From: Brachybacterium equifaecis
GTDB lineage: Bacteria; Actinomycetota; Actinomycetes; Actinomycetales; Dermabacteraceae
Length of the DNA: 64,000 nt
Assembly (NCBI RefSeq): GCF_023509525.1
Contig: NZ_JAKNCJ010000003.1
Span: 186,001 to 250,000, forward strand
Direction of reading: 5' to 3'
Shown here: positions 8,283-16,386 of the stretch, piece after piece
How the letters are laid out: each line of letters opens with the position of its first letter
How positions within the stretch are numbered: the first letter of the stretch is position 1
Notes under the pieces: model-generated
What the model was told of the DNA's origin: nothing
What the model saw: the letters and a program-made list of their open reading frames with translations, nothing else
The model's database searches: none
Translations under genes and position numbers: made by a program

Positions 8283-9227
8283 TCAGGGCTCGCTGCGCGC
8301 GAGATCGGCGGCGCCGATCATCCCCGCGCGGTCCCCGGTGCTCGCTCGCACGAACGGGGCGAGGGGACGGTGCCCGCGGGCGACCAGAGAGGCGGCGAAG
8401 GAGTCCCGCGCTGGGGCGAGCAGCAGCTCCCCCGCGTCGCCCACCCCGCCGCCGATGACGAACACCTCGGGATCGAGCACGGCCGCGATGCTGGCCGCCC
8501 CGAATCCGAGCCACCGGCCCAGCTCGGCGAGCAGCGCCGCGCAGCCCGGATCCCCCTGCTGCGCGAGGCGAGTGATCGTGGGGCCGTCGATCTCCTTCGG
8601 AACCCCTCCGGCCTCCTCCAGCAGCGGAGACAGGAGCGGATCGGCGGCGAGCGCGCGGTGGCGCGCCATGCGCACGAGCGCGCGGCCCGAGGTGTACTGC
8701 TCGAGGCAGCCGCGGCGCCCGCACCCGCACCACTGCCCCTCGGGCACCACGTTCATGTGGGCCACCTCCCCGGCGAACCCGGCGCTGCCCCGCACGAGCC
8801 GGCCGTCCAGCACGAGCGCCCCGCCGAGACCGGTGCCGACGGTCAGCATCATCATGTCCCGGGCGCCTCGCGCCGCGCCGAAGCGGAACTCCGCCCAGCC
8901 TGCGGCGTTGGCGTCGTTCTCCACCACGACCGGCAGGCCGATCCGTTCGGCGAGCTGCGCCCCGAAGGGGCAGTCGCGCCACGCGAGGTTCGCGGCGAAG
9001 ACGATCGTGCTGCGATCCGCGCCGACGAATCCGGCCGCGCCCACCCCCACCGCGCCGATCTCGCGGTCGCGGGAGAGCTCCTCCACCGCGTCCGCGACGG
9101 CTTCCAGGATCAGGGGGACGTCGGTGGCCGGGGTCCGGCGCCGCGTGGAGGCGAGGATCCGACCGTCCTCGTCCACGGCTCCCGCAGCGATCTTCGTTCC
9201 GCCGATGTCCACTCCGATGGCGAGCAT
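8283..9227 (-). CDS. glkA: ROK-family glucokinase
   Basis: A 314-residue sugar kinase of the ROK family. The N-terminal phosphate motif is AIGVDIGGTKIAAG (3-16), the substrate/catalytic segment is ENDANAAGWAEFRFG, the second phosphate motif is TVGTGLGGALVLDG, and the zinc-binding ROK signature is CGCGRRGCLEQYTSG with its conserved cysteines plus the His of EVAHMNV. These, together with the E-x-G-H region replaced here by GEVAHM, are typical of glucose-specific ROK kinases in Actinobacteria. The start is the ATG at 9227 with AAGGAG five bases upstream. It is expected to phosphorylate cytosolic glucose, here possibly including glucose released from trehalose or glycogen; the specificity is inferred. 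Confidence 0.87.
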   Translation of the reverse strand: MLAIGVDIGGTKIAAGAVDEDGRILASTRRRTPATDVPLILEAVADAVEELSRDREIGAVGVGAAGFVGADRSTIVFAANLAWRDCPFGAQLAERIGLPVVVENDANAAGWAEFRFGAARGARDMMMLTVGTGLGGALVLDGRLVRGSAGFAGEVAHMNVVPEGQWCGCGRRGCLEQYTSGRALVRMARHRALAADPLLSPLLEEAGGVPKEIDGPTITRLAQQGDPGCAALLAELGRWLGFGAASIAAVLDPEVFVIGGGVGDAGELLLAPARDSFAASLVARGHRPLAPFVRASTGDRAGMIGAADLARSEP

Positions 9228-9482
9228 GCGACTCCTTCTGGGCGTGATCCCGCAGTGCGGGAGGGGGCTGGGCAGCGGGCCGCGGCGCCGGGCCGGCACT
9301 GCGCCGACCGCTCATCCCCATGCTAATCGCGGGTGCGCCGGCGCGTCGCGCTAGGATGATGGGCCACGGCGAGGAGGCCGATGCGCTCCACTCGCCAGAC
9401 CAGACGCAGGGCTCGCCCCTCGCCGCGCTCCGCACTGCGGGGCCGACGGCGAGCAGGGACGTCCGGATCGAAGGAGATGCCC

Positions 9483-11291
9483 GTGAAGCAGTTCGGAACC
9501 CCGGCGCAGCACACCAGCCGGCCGGAGGAGAACACCACTGACCTGCTCCTCGAGCGCCTCGCGAAGCATCCCGGGGTCCCCCCGTTCGAGGTGCGCGGCG
9601 AGGACGGCTCCTTCGCGCCCGTCTCCTCCGAGGACTTCCTCGAGGGCGTGCGCTCCCTCGCCAAGGGCTTCATCGCCGCCGGCGTGAAGCCCGGCGACGT
9701 CGTGGCGCTGATGGCTCGCACGAGCTTCGACTGGGCGCTGGTGGACTGGGCGCTGTGGTTCGCCGGCGCCGTGTCCGTGTCGGTCTACGAGACCTCCTCC
9801 CCCTCCCAGATCGCGTGGATCGCCAGCGACAGCGGCGCCACGTACGCCGTGGTCGAGACCCAGCGCCACCAGGAGGATGTGCGCTCCGTGCGCGACGAGC
9901 TCCCGGAGCTCCAGGAGATCTGGGTCCTCGACGACGGCGCGATCGAGACGCTCCGCGAGAAGGGCGCCGAGATCTCCGACGAGCAGCTCGAGCAGGCCCG
10001 CACCTCTCGCGCCCTCGCTGACGTCGCCACGCTGATCTACACCTCCGGCACCACCGGCCGGCCCAAGGGCGTGGAGCTCACGCACGCGAACTTCGTGGAC
10101 ACGAGCCGCAGCGCCGTGGTGCTGCTCGGCGACGAGGTGCTCCCGCCGGGCTCGCGCGCCCTGCTGTTCCTCCCCCTCGCCCACGTGTTCGCCCGCCTTC
10201 TCCACGTGCTGCAGACCCACGCGGGGGCGACGACCGCCCACACGGCGGACACGAAGAACCTGATGGCGGATCTCGCCGCGTTCAAGCCGAACTTCCTGCT
10301 CGCGGTCCCCCGCGTCTTCGAGAAGGTCTACAACGGGGCCGAGCAGAAGGCCATCACCGGCGGCAAGGGCGCGATCTTCGCCGCCGGCGCGAAGACGGCG
10401 ATCGACTACTCGAAGGCGCTCTCCGCAGGCCGGGTGCCTCTCGTGCTGAAGGCGAAGCACCGCGTGTTCGACGCGCTGCTCTACAAGACCCTCCGCAACG
10501 CCATGGGCGGAGAGGTGCGCTGGTCCGTCTCCGGGGGCGCGCCGCTGGGCGACCGCCTCGCCCACTTCTTCCGCGGCATCGGCGTCACCATCCTCGAAGG
10601 CTACGGCCTCACGGAGACGACCGCGCCCGCGGCGGTCAACCTGCCGTGGAAGGTGAAGCCTGGCACCGTCGGCCCTCCGCTGCCGGGCGCGTCGATCGCG
10701 ATCGACGACAACGGCGAGATCCTCATCAAGGGAGTGATGGTCTTCAAGGGCTACCACAACAACCCCGAGGCGACCGCAGAGGCGATGAAGGACGGCTGGT
10801 TCCGCACCGGCGACCTCGGCTCTCTCGACGAGGACGGCTACCTCTCCATCACGGGGCGCACCAAGGAGGTGCTGGTGACGGCAGGCGGGAAGAACGTCTC
10901 ACCCGCGCCTCTGGAGGACCGGCTCCGCTCGCACCCCCTGGTCAGCCAGTGCATGGTCGTCGGCGACCAGAAGCCCTTCGTCGCCGCGATCCTCACCCTG
11001 GACGAGGAGATGCTCCCCACCTGGCTCAAGAACAACGGCCTTCCGGAGATGACCGCGGCCGAGGCGGGGAAGAACGAGACGGTCCGGGGCGAGCTCCAGA
11101 AGGTCGTGGACGCCGCGAACTCCTCCGTCTCCCGCGCGGAGTCGATCCGGGTCTTCGAGGTCATCGACACCGATTTCACCGAGGACAACGGCTACCTGAC
11201 TCCCTCGCTGAAGCTCAAGCGCAATATCGTGACCAAGGACTTCGCCGACGTCATCGACAGCATCTACTCGCGCGAGAAGCCCGCGTCCTGA
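9483..11291 (+). CDS. Long-chain fatty acid-CoA ligase (FadD15-like)
   Basis: A 602-residue AMP-forming acyl-CoA synthetase. The AMP-binding P-loop is IYTSGTTGRPKGVELTH, the adenine motif is EGYGLTETTAPA, the ribose/hinge motif is WFRTGDLGSLDEDGYLSITGRTKE and the C-terminal segment NVSPAPLEDRLRSHPL is typical of the FadD15/FACL subfamily of about 600 residues. An AAGGAG at 9471-9476 directly abuts an ATG at 9477 but lies six bases before the in-frame GTG at 9483, so the GTG is the better start; two residues differ. It activates fatty acids for lipid synthesis or degradation. M. tuberculosis fadD15 (Rv2187) lies in the same neighbourhood. Divergent from glk; a TAGGAT at 9352-9357 could be its -10. 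Confidence 0.92.
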   Translation: MKQFGTPAQHTSRPEENTTDLLLERLAKHPGVPPFEVRGEDGSFAPVSSEDFLEGVRSLAKGFIAAGVKPGDVVALMARTSFDWALVDWALWFAGAVSVSVYETSSPSQIAWIASDSGATYAVVETQRHQEDVRSVRDELPELQEIWVLDDGAIETLREKGAEISDEQLEQARTSRALADVATLIYTSGTTGRPKGVELTHANFVDTSRSAVVLLGDEVLPPGSRALLFLPLAHVFARLLHVLQTHAGATTAHTADTKNLMADLAAFKPNFLLAVPRVFEKVYNGAEQKAITGGKGAIFAAGAKTAIDYSKALSAGRVPLVLKAKHRVFDALLYKTLRNAMGGEVRWSVSGGAPLGDRLAHFFRGIGVTILEGYGLTETTAPAAVNLPWKVKPGTVGPPLPGASIAIDDNGEILIKGVMVFKGYHNNPEATAEAMKDGWFRTGDLGSLDEDGYLSITGRTKEVLVTAGGKNVSPAPLEDRLRSHPLVSQCMVVGDQKPFVAAILTLDEEMLPTWLKNNGLPEMTAAEAGKNETVRGELQKVVDAANSSVSRAESIRVFEVIDTDFTEDNGYLTPSLKLKRNIVTKDFADVIDSIYSREKPAS

Positions 11292-11300
11292 TCGCGGAGG

Positions 11301-11330
11301 CAGTCGGCCCGGTGATCGCCGGGCCGACTG
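11301..11330 (+). terminator. Terminator after the acyl-CoA ligase
   Basis: Perfect 12-bp inverted repeat (CAGTCGGCCCGG at 11301-11312; complement at 11319-11330) with a six-base loop, starting 10 bp after the stop codon. Confidence 0.75.
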
Positions 11331-11344
11331 TCGGTGCGCGCCCC

Positions 11345-11350
11345 TAGAGT
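11345..11350 (+). promoter_or_regulatory. -10 box (TAGAGT), leaderless initiation of the exonuclease fusion
   Basis: TAGAGT ends seven bases before the ATG at 11358, directly after the preceding terminator hairpin. No ribosome-binding site is seen. Confidence 0.45.
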
Positions 11351-11357
11351 CGCCTGC

Positions 11358-13019
11358 ATGACGCCGCCCCCGCCTCGCCGCCAGCTCTCCTTCGACGAGC
11401 TGGGCACACCGCTCGAGGCCGCCGAGATGGTGGTCCTCGACCTCGAGACGACCGGGACCGACGCCGCCGCCGATGCGATCACCGAGATCGGCGCCGTGAA
11501 GATCCGCGGAGGCGAGGTGCTCGGCGAGTTCCGCACCTTCGTGGACCCCCAGCGCCCGATCCCCGCCTACATCGCCTCCCTCACGGGCATCACCGATGCC
11601 CTGGTGCGCGATGCGCCCACCATCCAGGTGGCACTGCCGATGCTCCTGGACTTCGTCGGCGATGCCGTGCTCGTCGCGCACAACGCACGATTCGACATCG
11701 GCTTCCTGCGCGCGCAGTGCGCCCGCATCGACCGCCCCTGGCCGGGCAACGACGTCCTGGACACGCTGCGCCTGGCGCGCAGCGTCTTCGGGCGCGACGA
11801 GGTGCGCGACCACAAGCTCGGCACGCTCGCGGCGCACGTCGGCGCGCGCGTGAGGCCCGACCACCGCGCCCTCTCCGACGCCCGCGCCACCGTCGACGTG
11901 CTGCACGCGATCATCGCCCGGCTGGGCGAGCGCGGCGCGAGCACCGTGGAGGACCTCGCCGGAGCGCACCGCAAGGTCACCCCCGCCCAGGCGCGCAAGC
12001 GCCATCTGGGCCAGTCGGTGCCTCCGGTGCCCGGGGTCTACCAGTTCCTCGGCCCCGAGCAGGAGGTCCTGTACGTCGGCACCTCCCATAACCTCCGCAA
12101 CCGGGTGCGCACCTACTTCACCGCCTCCGAGACGCGCAAGAAGGTCCTGGACGTCCTGCCGGTCCTGACCGAGATCCGCACGATCGAGTGCGCGACCCGA
12201 CTCGAAGCGGCCGTGCGGGAGCTGCGCATCATCGCGCGCGAGCAGCCTCGCGCCAATCGCCACGGACTGCGGCCGGAGAAGGCCCTCTGGCTGCGTCTGG
12301 GCGCCGGCAGAGAGGGGCTGCGGGGGGCGCGGATCGCGCGCGAGGAGTCCGACGGGTCCGCGCATATCGGACCGCTGCGCTCCCGGCACGACGTCGAACC
12401 GCTGCGCGGGCTGCTGCACGATGCCGTCCTCGGTCGGGGCGCGTCGCTCGAGGGCGGGGCGCGCACAGGGCTCGATCAGGCGCACCATGAGGCGCTGCGC
12501 ACGGCGATGCTCGAGGATCCCGCACTCGTGCTCGGCCATGCCGCGAAGCGGATGCGGAGCTTCTCGGACGCCGGGCGCTACGAGGACGCCGCGCGCATCC
12601 GAGAGCTCGCCGAGACCTATCTCCACGCGGCGCGGCGCGCCCAGCGCCTGCGCGCCCTCGCCGGCGCTCCGCTGCTCGTCGCCGCCCGACCGACCTCCGC
12701 CGCGGATGCGCCGCTGGGCAGCTGGGAGCTGCTCGCGGTACGGCACGGCCGCTTCGCCGGCACGGCGATCTCCCCGCGCGGCGCCGACCCCGTGACGATC
12801 GCGCGCTCGCTCGCCCTGACCGGCGCAGGAGAAGGGGACCTCGCCTCGCCGCTCTGCCAGGGCTACCACCAGGAGACCGAGCTGATGGGGGCCTGGCTGG
12901 AGGGCGAGGGCATGCGGGTCGTGCTGTGCGAGGGCGGATGGAGCGTGCCGGCCCGCGCGCGCTTCGAGAGCGGATCGCTCGCCCGTGCCTTCGCCGCTCT
13001 CGCCCCGGCCCCCTCGTGA
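11358..13019 (+). CDS. DEDD exonuclease fused to UvrC-like GIY-YIG domain
   Basis: A 553-residue fusion. Residues about 25-185 are a DnaQ/PolC-epsilon-type 3'-5' exonuclease: ExoI motif VVLDLETTGTD, ExoII HNARFDIGFL, ExoIII HRALSDARATVDVL, giving a DEDDh set. A GIY-YIG nuclease-type module follows (about 225-310): PGVYQFLG, EVLYVGTSHNLRNRVRTYF, and TRLEAAVRELRII. The rest resembles the UvrC region with a UVR-like segment (SFSDAGRYEDAARIRELAE), but no UvrC RNase H-like or HhH domain is evident. M. tuberculosis Rv2191 has the same architecture and genomic place. It probably works in DNA repair or processing; its precise role is unknown. A TAGAGT box at 11345-11350 ends seven bases before the ATG, suggesting a leaderless transcript. 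Confidence 0.88.
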   Translation: MTPPPPRRQLSFDELGTPLEAAEMVVLDLETTGTDAAADAITEIGAVKIRGGEVLGEFRTFVDPQRPIPAYIASLTGITDALVRDAPTIQVALPMLLDFVGDAVLVAHNARFDIGFLRAQCARIDRPWPGNDVLDTLRLARSVFGRDEVRDHKLGTLAAHVGARVRPDHRALSDARATVDVLHAIIARLGERGASTVEDLAGAHRKVTPAQARKRHLGQSVPPVPGVYQFLGPEQEVLYVGTSHNLRNRVRTYFTASETRKKVLDVLPVLTEIRTIECATRLEAAVRELRIIAREQPRANRHGLRPEKALWLRLGAGREGLRGARIAREESDGSAHIGPLRSRHDVEPLRGLLHDAVLGRGASLEGGARTGLDQAHHEALRTAMLEDPALVLGHAAKRMRSFSDAGRYEDAARIRELAETYLHAARRAQRLRALAGAPLLVAARPTSAADAPLGSWELLAVRHGRFAGTAISPRGADPVTIARSLALTGAGEGDLASPLCQGYHQETELMGAWLEGEGMRVVLCEGGWSVPARARFESGSLARAFAALAPAPS

Positions 13020-13107
13020 GCCCGCAGCAGGCTGCCTGATGCCGGTCTAGGCTGGGCTCAGCACTCGCCCGCGACCCCTGCGCACTGCGCGCACCGAAGG
13101 AGCACCC

Positions 13108-13389
13108 ATGATCACCGCGATCGTCTCGATCACCGCACAGAGCTCCCGCATCCCCGAGGTCGGCCAGCAGATCGCCGAGATCCAGGGCGTCGACCAGGTC
13201 TACTCGGTCACCGGCGATGCCGATCTGATCGCCGTGGTGCGCGTCCAGCACCACGAGGCTCTCGCGGAAGTCATCGCCGACCGGATCTCCAAGGTCGAGG
13301 GCGTGATCGACACCAGCACGAACATCGCCTTCAAGACCTACTCCTCGCGGGATCTCGACGTGGCGTTCGATCTGGGCCTCGAGAGCTGA
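13108..13389 (+). CDS. Stand-alone Lrp/AsnC ligand-binding domain protein
   Basis: A 93-residue protein consisting only of the RAM (AsnC_trans_reg) ligand-binding domain of Lrp/AsnC regulators. It has the beta-alpha-beta-beta-alpha-beta order, with IPEVGQQIAEIQGVDQVYSV, then SVTGDADLIAVVRV and a final strand NIAFKTYS. There is no helix-turn-helix, so it does not bind DNA by itself. Such small Lrp-like proteins form dimers/octamers and are thought to bind amino acids or to mix with full-length regulators. It has AAGGAG six bases before the ATG. The neighbouring gene is trpD (convergent), which makes an aromatic amino-acid link possible but unproven. Confidence 0.85.
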   Translation: MITAIVSITAQSSRIPEVGQQIAEIQGVDQVYSVTGDADLIAVVRVQHHEALAEVIADRISKVEGVIDTSTNIAFKTYSSRDLDVAFDLGLES

Positions 13390-13402
13390 CCCTCCGCGCC
13401 GC

Positions 13403-13422
13403 GCCGGCCCGTGCGGGTCGGC
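13403..13422. terminator. Hairpin between convergent Lrp-like gene and trpD
   Basis: An 8-bp stem (GCCGGCCC / GGGTCGGC with one G-U pair) and GTGC loop within a very GC-rich 56-bp gap between convergent genes. Weaker than other terminators in the window. Confidence 0.4.
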
Positions 13423-13445
13423 CCGCGCGGCTCGGCGCCGCCGGC

Positions 13446-14588
13446 TCAGTCCGTCGCGCCGGCAGAGGAGCGCTCCGACCACCGGGCGAGCAGGCGCTCG
13501 GGATCGCCGCTCTCGAGCGTCCTGGCGGCCTCCTCGAACGCAGCGGTGAAGCGCTCCTCGAAGGGCCGGTCCCCGGAGGACGCCGTCCCGGCCCTCACGC
13601 CGGCGGCAGCATCGTGCTCCGCGCCGGAGGAGGAGTCGGAGGTCGCGGGGCCGTCGTCGATGCCGTCGAAGGCGAGGATCCCCGCAGCGGCGTTCAGCAG
13701 CACGGCGTCGCGCACGGCCTCCCGGCCGCCGCCCGCGAACAGCTCGCGAGCGGAACCCGCGTTCTCCAGCGCAGTCCCGCCGCGCAGCGCGTCCACGGGC
13801 GCCCGAGGGATCCCCAGCAGCTCTCGCGGATCGAGGACGTGCGAGGCGACAGTGCCGGCGCGCACCTCCCAGATATCCGAGCACGCGCCCACGGTCAGCT
13901 CGTCGAGCCCGTCCTGCCCGCGGAAGACGAGAGCGCTCGTCCCCCGACCGGCGAAGACGCCTGCGACGGTCGGAGCCATCACCGGATCGGCGACGCCCAC
14001 CGCACTCGCCCGGGGGCGGGCGGGATTGGTGATGGGACCGAGCACGTTGAAGACCGTCGGGACGCCGAGGCCCTTGCGGGCGTCGACGGCGAACCGCATC
14101 GACGGGTGGTAGACCTGCGCGAAGAGGAACGCGATGCCGAGCTCGCGCGCGAGGCTCTCGGTGGAGGCCACCGGGAGATCGACCCGCACGCCGAGCGCCT
14201 CGAGGACGTCGGCCGTGCCGGACTTCGAGGTCGAGGCGCGGTTGCCGTGCTTGAACACGGCGCGGCCCGAGGCCGCGACGATGACAGCGGCCATGGTGGA
14301 GATGTTCACGGTGTTCGCGAGATCGCCGCCCGTGCCGACGATGTCCACTGCCCTGCGAGGCAGGTCCACGGGACGCGCATGACCGATCATCGCGTCGGCG
14401 AGGGCCCCCAGCTCCGTGCTCGTGACGCCCTTGCCGGCGAGAGCGACGAGGAACCCTGCGAGCTGCACCGGAGTCGCTCCGCCCCCCATCACCTCGTCCA
14501 TCGCCCAGGCGGCGGAAGCGGCGGGAAGGTCCTCGCCGCGGATCAGCTGCGAGGTGAGACGAGGCCAGGTGCAGTCTTCGGAGCGCAT
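13446..14588 (-). CDS. trpD: Anthranilate phosphoribosyltransferase
   Basis: A 380-residue enzyme transferring phosphoribose from PRPP to anthranilate in tryptophan synthesis. The PRPP-binding loop is DIVGTGGDLANTVNISTMA, followed by KHGNRASTSKSGTADVLEALG, which holds the Mg2+/PRPP residues, and FAQVYHPSMR with the anthranilate site and GPITNPARP. A Ser/Gly/Asp-rich insertion of about 35 residues lies near the C-terminus (SSSGAEHDAAAGVR), making it longer than the usual 345-370 residues. The start was placed at ATG 14588 before RSEDCTWPRLTSQL; a longer frame to 14684 is possible but would begin inside the ctaE promoter. It lies apart from the other trp genes, divergent from ctaE, as Rv2192c does in M. 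tuberculosis. Confidence 0.93.
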   Translation of the reverse strand: MRSEDCTWPRLTSQLIRGEDLPAASAAWAMDEVMGGGATPVQLAGFLVALAGKGVTSTELGALADAMIGHARPVDLPRRAVDIVGTGGDLANTVNISTMAAVIVAASGRAVFKHGNRASTSKSGTADVLEALGVRVDLPVASTESLARELGIAFLFAQVYHPSMRFAVDARKGLGVPTVFNVLGPITNPARPRASAVGVADPVMAPTVAGVFAGRGTSALVFRGQDGLDELTVGACSDIWEVRAGTVASHVLDPRELLGIPRAPVDALRGGTALENAGSARELFAGGGREAVRDAVLLNAAAGILAFDGIDDGPATSDSSSGAEHDAAAGVRAGTASSGDRPFEERFTAAFEEAARTLESGDPERLLARWSERSSAGATD

Positions 14589-14681
14589 GGGGTGATCATC
14601 GCACCTCTCCTGCGTGCCGTGCAGGCCCGGCCGCCCAGGAATCGCAGGCAGCGGGCACCCCTCACAGGCGTCGCCCAGGTT

Positions 14682-14709
14682 CATGACAGCCCGTCATGAG
14701 GGTTATGAT
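14682..14709 (+). promoter_or_regulatory. Palindrome and promoter-like elements upstream of ctaE
   Basis: CATGAC at 14682-14687 and GTCATG at 14693-14698 form a 6-bp inverted repeat with a 5-bp spacer. It overlaps an ATGACA (-35-like, 14683-14688) placed 15 bp before TATGAT (-10-like, 14704-14709). A second -10-like CATAAT at 14787-14792 ends six bases before the ctaE GTG and may give a leaderless transcript. The palindrome is placed as an operator would be. Confidence 0.45.
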
Positions 14710-14798
14710 TCCAAGGACCGCGGGGCCCTGTCCCGGGGGTGGTCCCGGTGAGTCGTGTACTGGGCCCGCCGAATCTGACGACACGGCATAATGGTGAC

Positions 14799-15515
14799 GT
14801 GACTACTGCGACCCTGTCTCCGCGATCCGCCCCCGCTCCGGCTGTGGGCCGCCCCAATGTGACGCAGATCGGCACCCTCGTCTGGCTCGCCAGCGAGCTG
14901 ATGTTCTTCGCCGGCCTCTTCGCCATATACTTCACGCTGCACGCGATGGCGCCCCAGACGTTCATCGACGGCCAGCACCACTTCACGCACGACTTCGCCC
15001 TCGCGAACACCGTGATCCTGGTCCTGAGCTCGGTGACGTGCCAGATCGGCGTGATGGCCGCCGAGGGCGGTCTCCCCTGGGCCAAGGGCGAGCACCGCAA
15101 GCACCGCACCGGCTCGATCTTCAACATCGCCGGCTGGGGAATGGTCGAGTGGTACACCCTCACCTTCCTCATGGGCGCCGTGTTCGTCTCGGGCCAGGCC
15201 TTCGAGTACACGGAGCTCGCGCACGCCGGCGTCACGATGAGCTCCTCCCCCTTCGGCTCGATCTTCTACCTCGCCACCGGCTTCCACGGCCTGCACGTCA
15301 TCGGCGGCCTGATCGCCTTCCTCTTCGTGCTCGCCCGCTCCTTCGCCGCTGAGCGCTTCACTCACCACGAGCAGATCAGCGCGATCTGCGTGTCGTACTA
15401 CTGGCACTTCGTGGATGTCGTGTGGGTCGGCCTGTTCTTCGTGGTCTACCTGATGGACCCGCTGATCAACGGCACCGTCCCGCTGAACTTCTCGTTCTTC
15501 TCCTCGCTCTTCTGA
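14799..15515 (+). CDS. ctaE: Cytochrome c oxidase subunit III
   Basis: A 238-residue five-helix subunit III of the aa3-type terminal oxidase. Membrane segments are visible at about residues 25-48 (VTQIGTLVWLASELMFFAGL), 65-85 (ALANTVILVLSSVTCQIGVM), 105-130, 150-175 (FYLATGFHGLHVIGGLIAFL) and 200-225 (HFVDVVWVGLFFVVYLMDPL). ELMFFAGLFA and HGLHVIGG and YYWHFVDVVW are subunit III hallmarks. The start is the GTG at 14799; six bases before it ends a CATAAT box, and an earlier frame start at 14739 lacks any signal. ctaE heads the qcrCAB genes as in other Actinobacteria, where complexes III and IV form one supercomplex. Confidence 0.93.
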   Translation: MTTATLSPRSAPAPAVGRPNVTQIGTLVWLASELMFFAGLFAIYFTLHAMAPQTFIDGQHHFTHDFALANTVILVLSSVTCQIGVMAAEGGLPWAKGEHRKHRTGSIFNIAGWGMVEWYTLTFLMGAVFVSGQAFEYTELAHAGVTMSSSPFGSIFYLATGFHGLHVIGGLIAFLFVLARSFAAERFTHHEQISAICVSYYWHFVDVVWVGLFFVVYLMDPLINGTVPLNFSFFSSLF

Positions 15516-15585
15516 GCGACCTGGGCCCTCCGCCCCGCTGGCCCAGTCCCCCGCACACACCGCCCACTGAATCGAGGCTCAGATC

Positions 15586-16386
15586 GTGAAGGCACTCGCC
15601 GCACGTCGACACCACCCGATGGCGTTCGTCGTGATCCTGCTGCTCGCGCTCCTCGCGACCGGCGGGCTCTACGCCGCCCTCCAGCCGCGCAGCGCCCAGG
15701 CCGAGTCCTACAGCCAAGACGACGTCGCCGCGGGCGAAGCGCTCTTCCTCGCCAACTGCGCCACCTGCCACGGCACCACCGGCGCCGGCGAGGTCGACGC
15801 CGAGGGCAACGCCACCGGCCCCTCGCTCGTGGGCGTCGGCGCGGCCGCGGTCGACTTCCAGGTCGGCACGGGCCGCATGCCCATGCAGATGTCCGGCCCC
15901 CAGGCCGCCCGCAAGGCCCCGCAGATGAACGAGGAGCAGACCCGCCAGCTCGCGGCGTACGTCGCCTCGCTCGGCCCCGGCCCGTCGGTCCCCGACGAGT
16001 CCACCCTCGATCTGGCGAACGCCGATCTCGAGAACGGCGGCAACATCTTCCGCATCAACTGCGCCATGTGCCACAACGCGGCCGGCGCCGGCGGTGCGCT
16101 GACCCGCGGCAAGTACGCGCCCGCTCTCGGCGGCGTCGAGAGCACGCACATCTACGAGGCAATGGAGACCGGCCCGCAGAACATGCCCGTCTTCAACGAT
16201 GACAACCTCTCCCCCGAGGACAAGCGCGATGTCGTCGCCTACCTCAAGGCTCTCGAGGAGAACGGCTCGCCGGGAGGCATCTCCCTCGGCTCGCTGGGAC
16301 CCGTCACCGAGGGTCTCTACGCATGGACGATCGTCCTCGCGCTCCTCGTCGGCTGCACCGTGTGGCTGGGGGCGAAGGCCAAGTGA
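15586..16386 (+). CDS. qcrC: Menaquinol-cytochrome c reductase dihaem cytochrome c subunit
   Basis: A 266-residue membrane-anchored dihaem cytochrome cc. An N-terminal anchor (MAFVVILLLALLATGGLYAA, 12-31) exports two haem-c domains, with CATCH at 58-62 and CAMCH at 159-163; distal Met ligands are likely in GRMPMQM and NMPVF. A C-terminal membrane helix (LYAWTIVLALLVGCTVW) tethers it. In Actinobacteria, which lack soluble cytochrome c, this protein passes electrons from the bc complex directly to CtaC. The start is a GTG at 15586. qcrA begins inside its stop codon (GTGA overlap), so the three qcr genes are translationally linked. Confidence 0.95.
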   Translation: MKALAARRHHPMAFVVILLLALLATGGLYAALQPRSAQAESYSQDDVAAGEALFLANCATCHGTTGAGEVDAEGNATGPSLVGVGAAAVDFQVGTGRMPMQMSGPQAARKAPQMNEEQTRQLAAYVASLGPGPSVPDESTLDLANADLENGGNIFRINCAMCHNAAGAGGALTRGKYAPALGGVESTHIYEAMETGPQNMPVFNDDNLSPEDKRDVVAYLKALEENGSPGGISLGSLGPVTEGLYAWTIVLALLVGCTVWLGAKAK

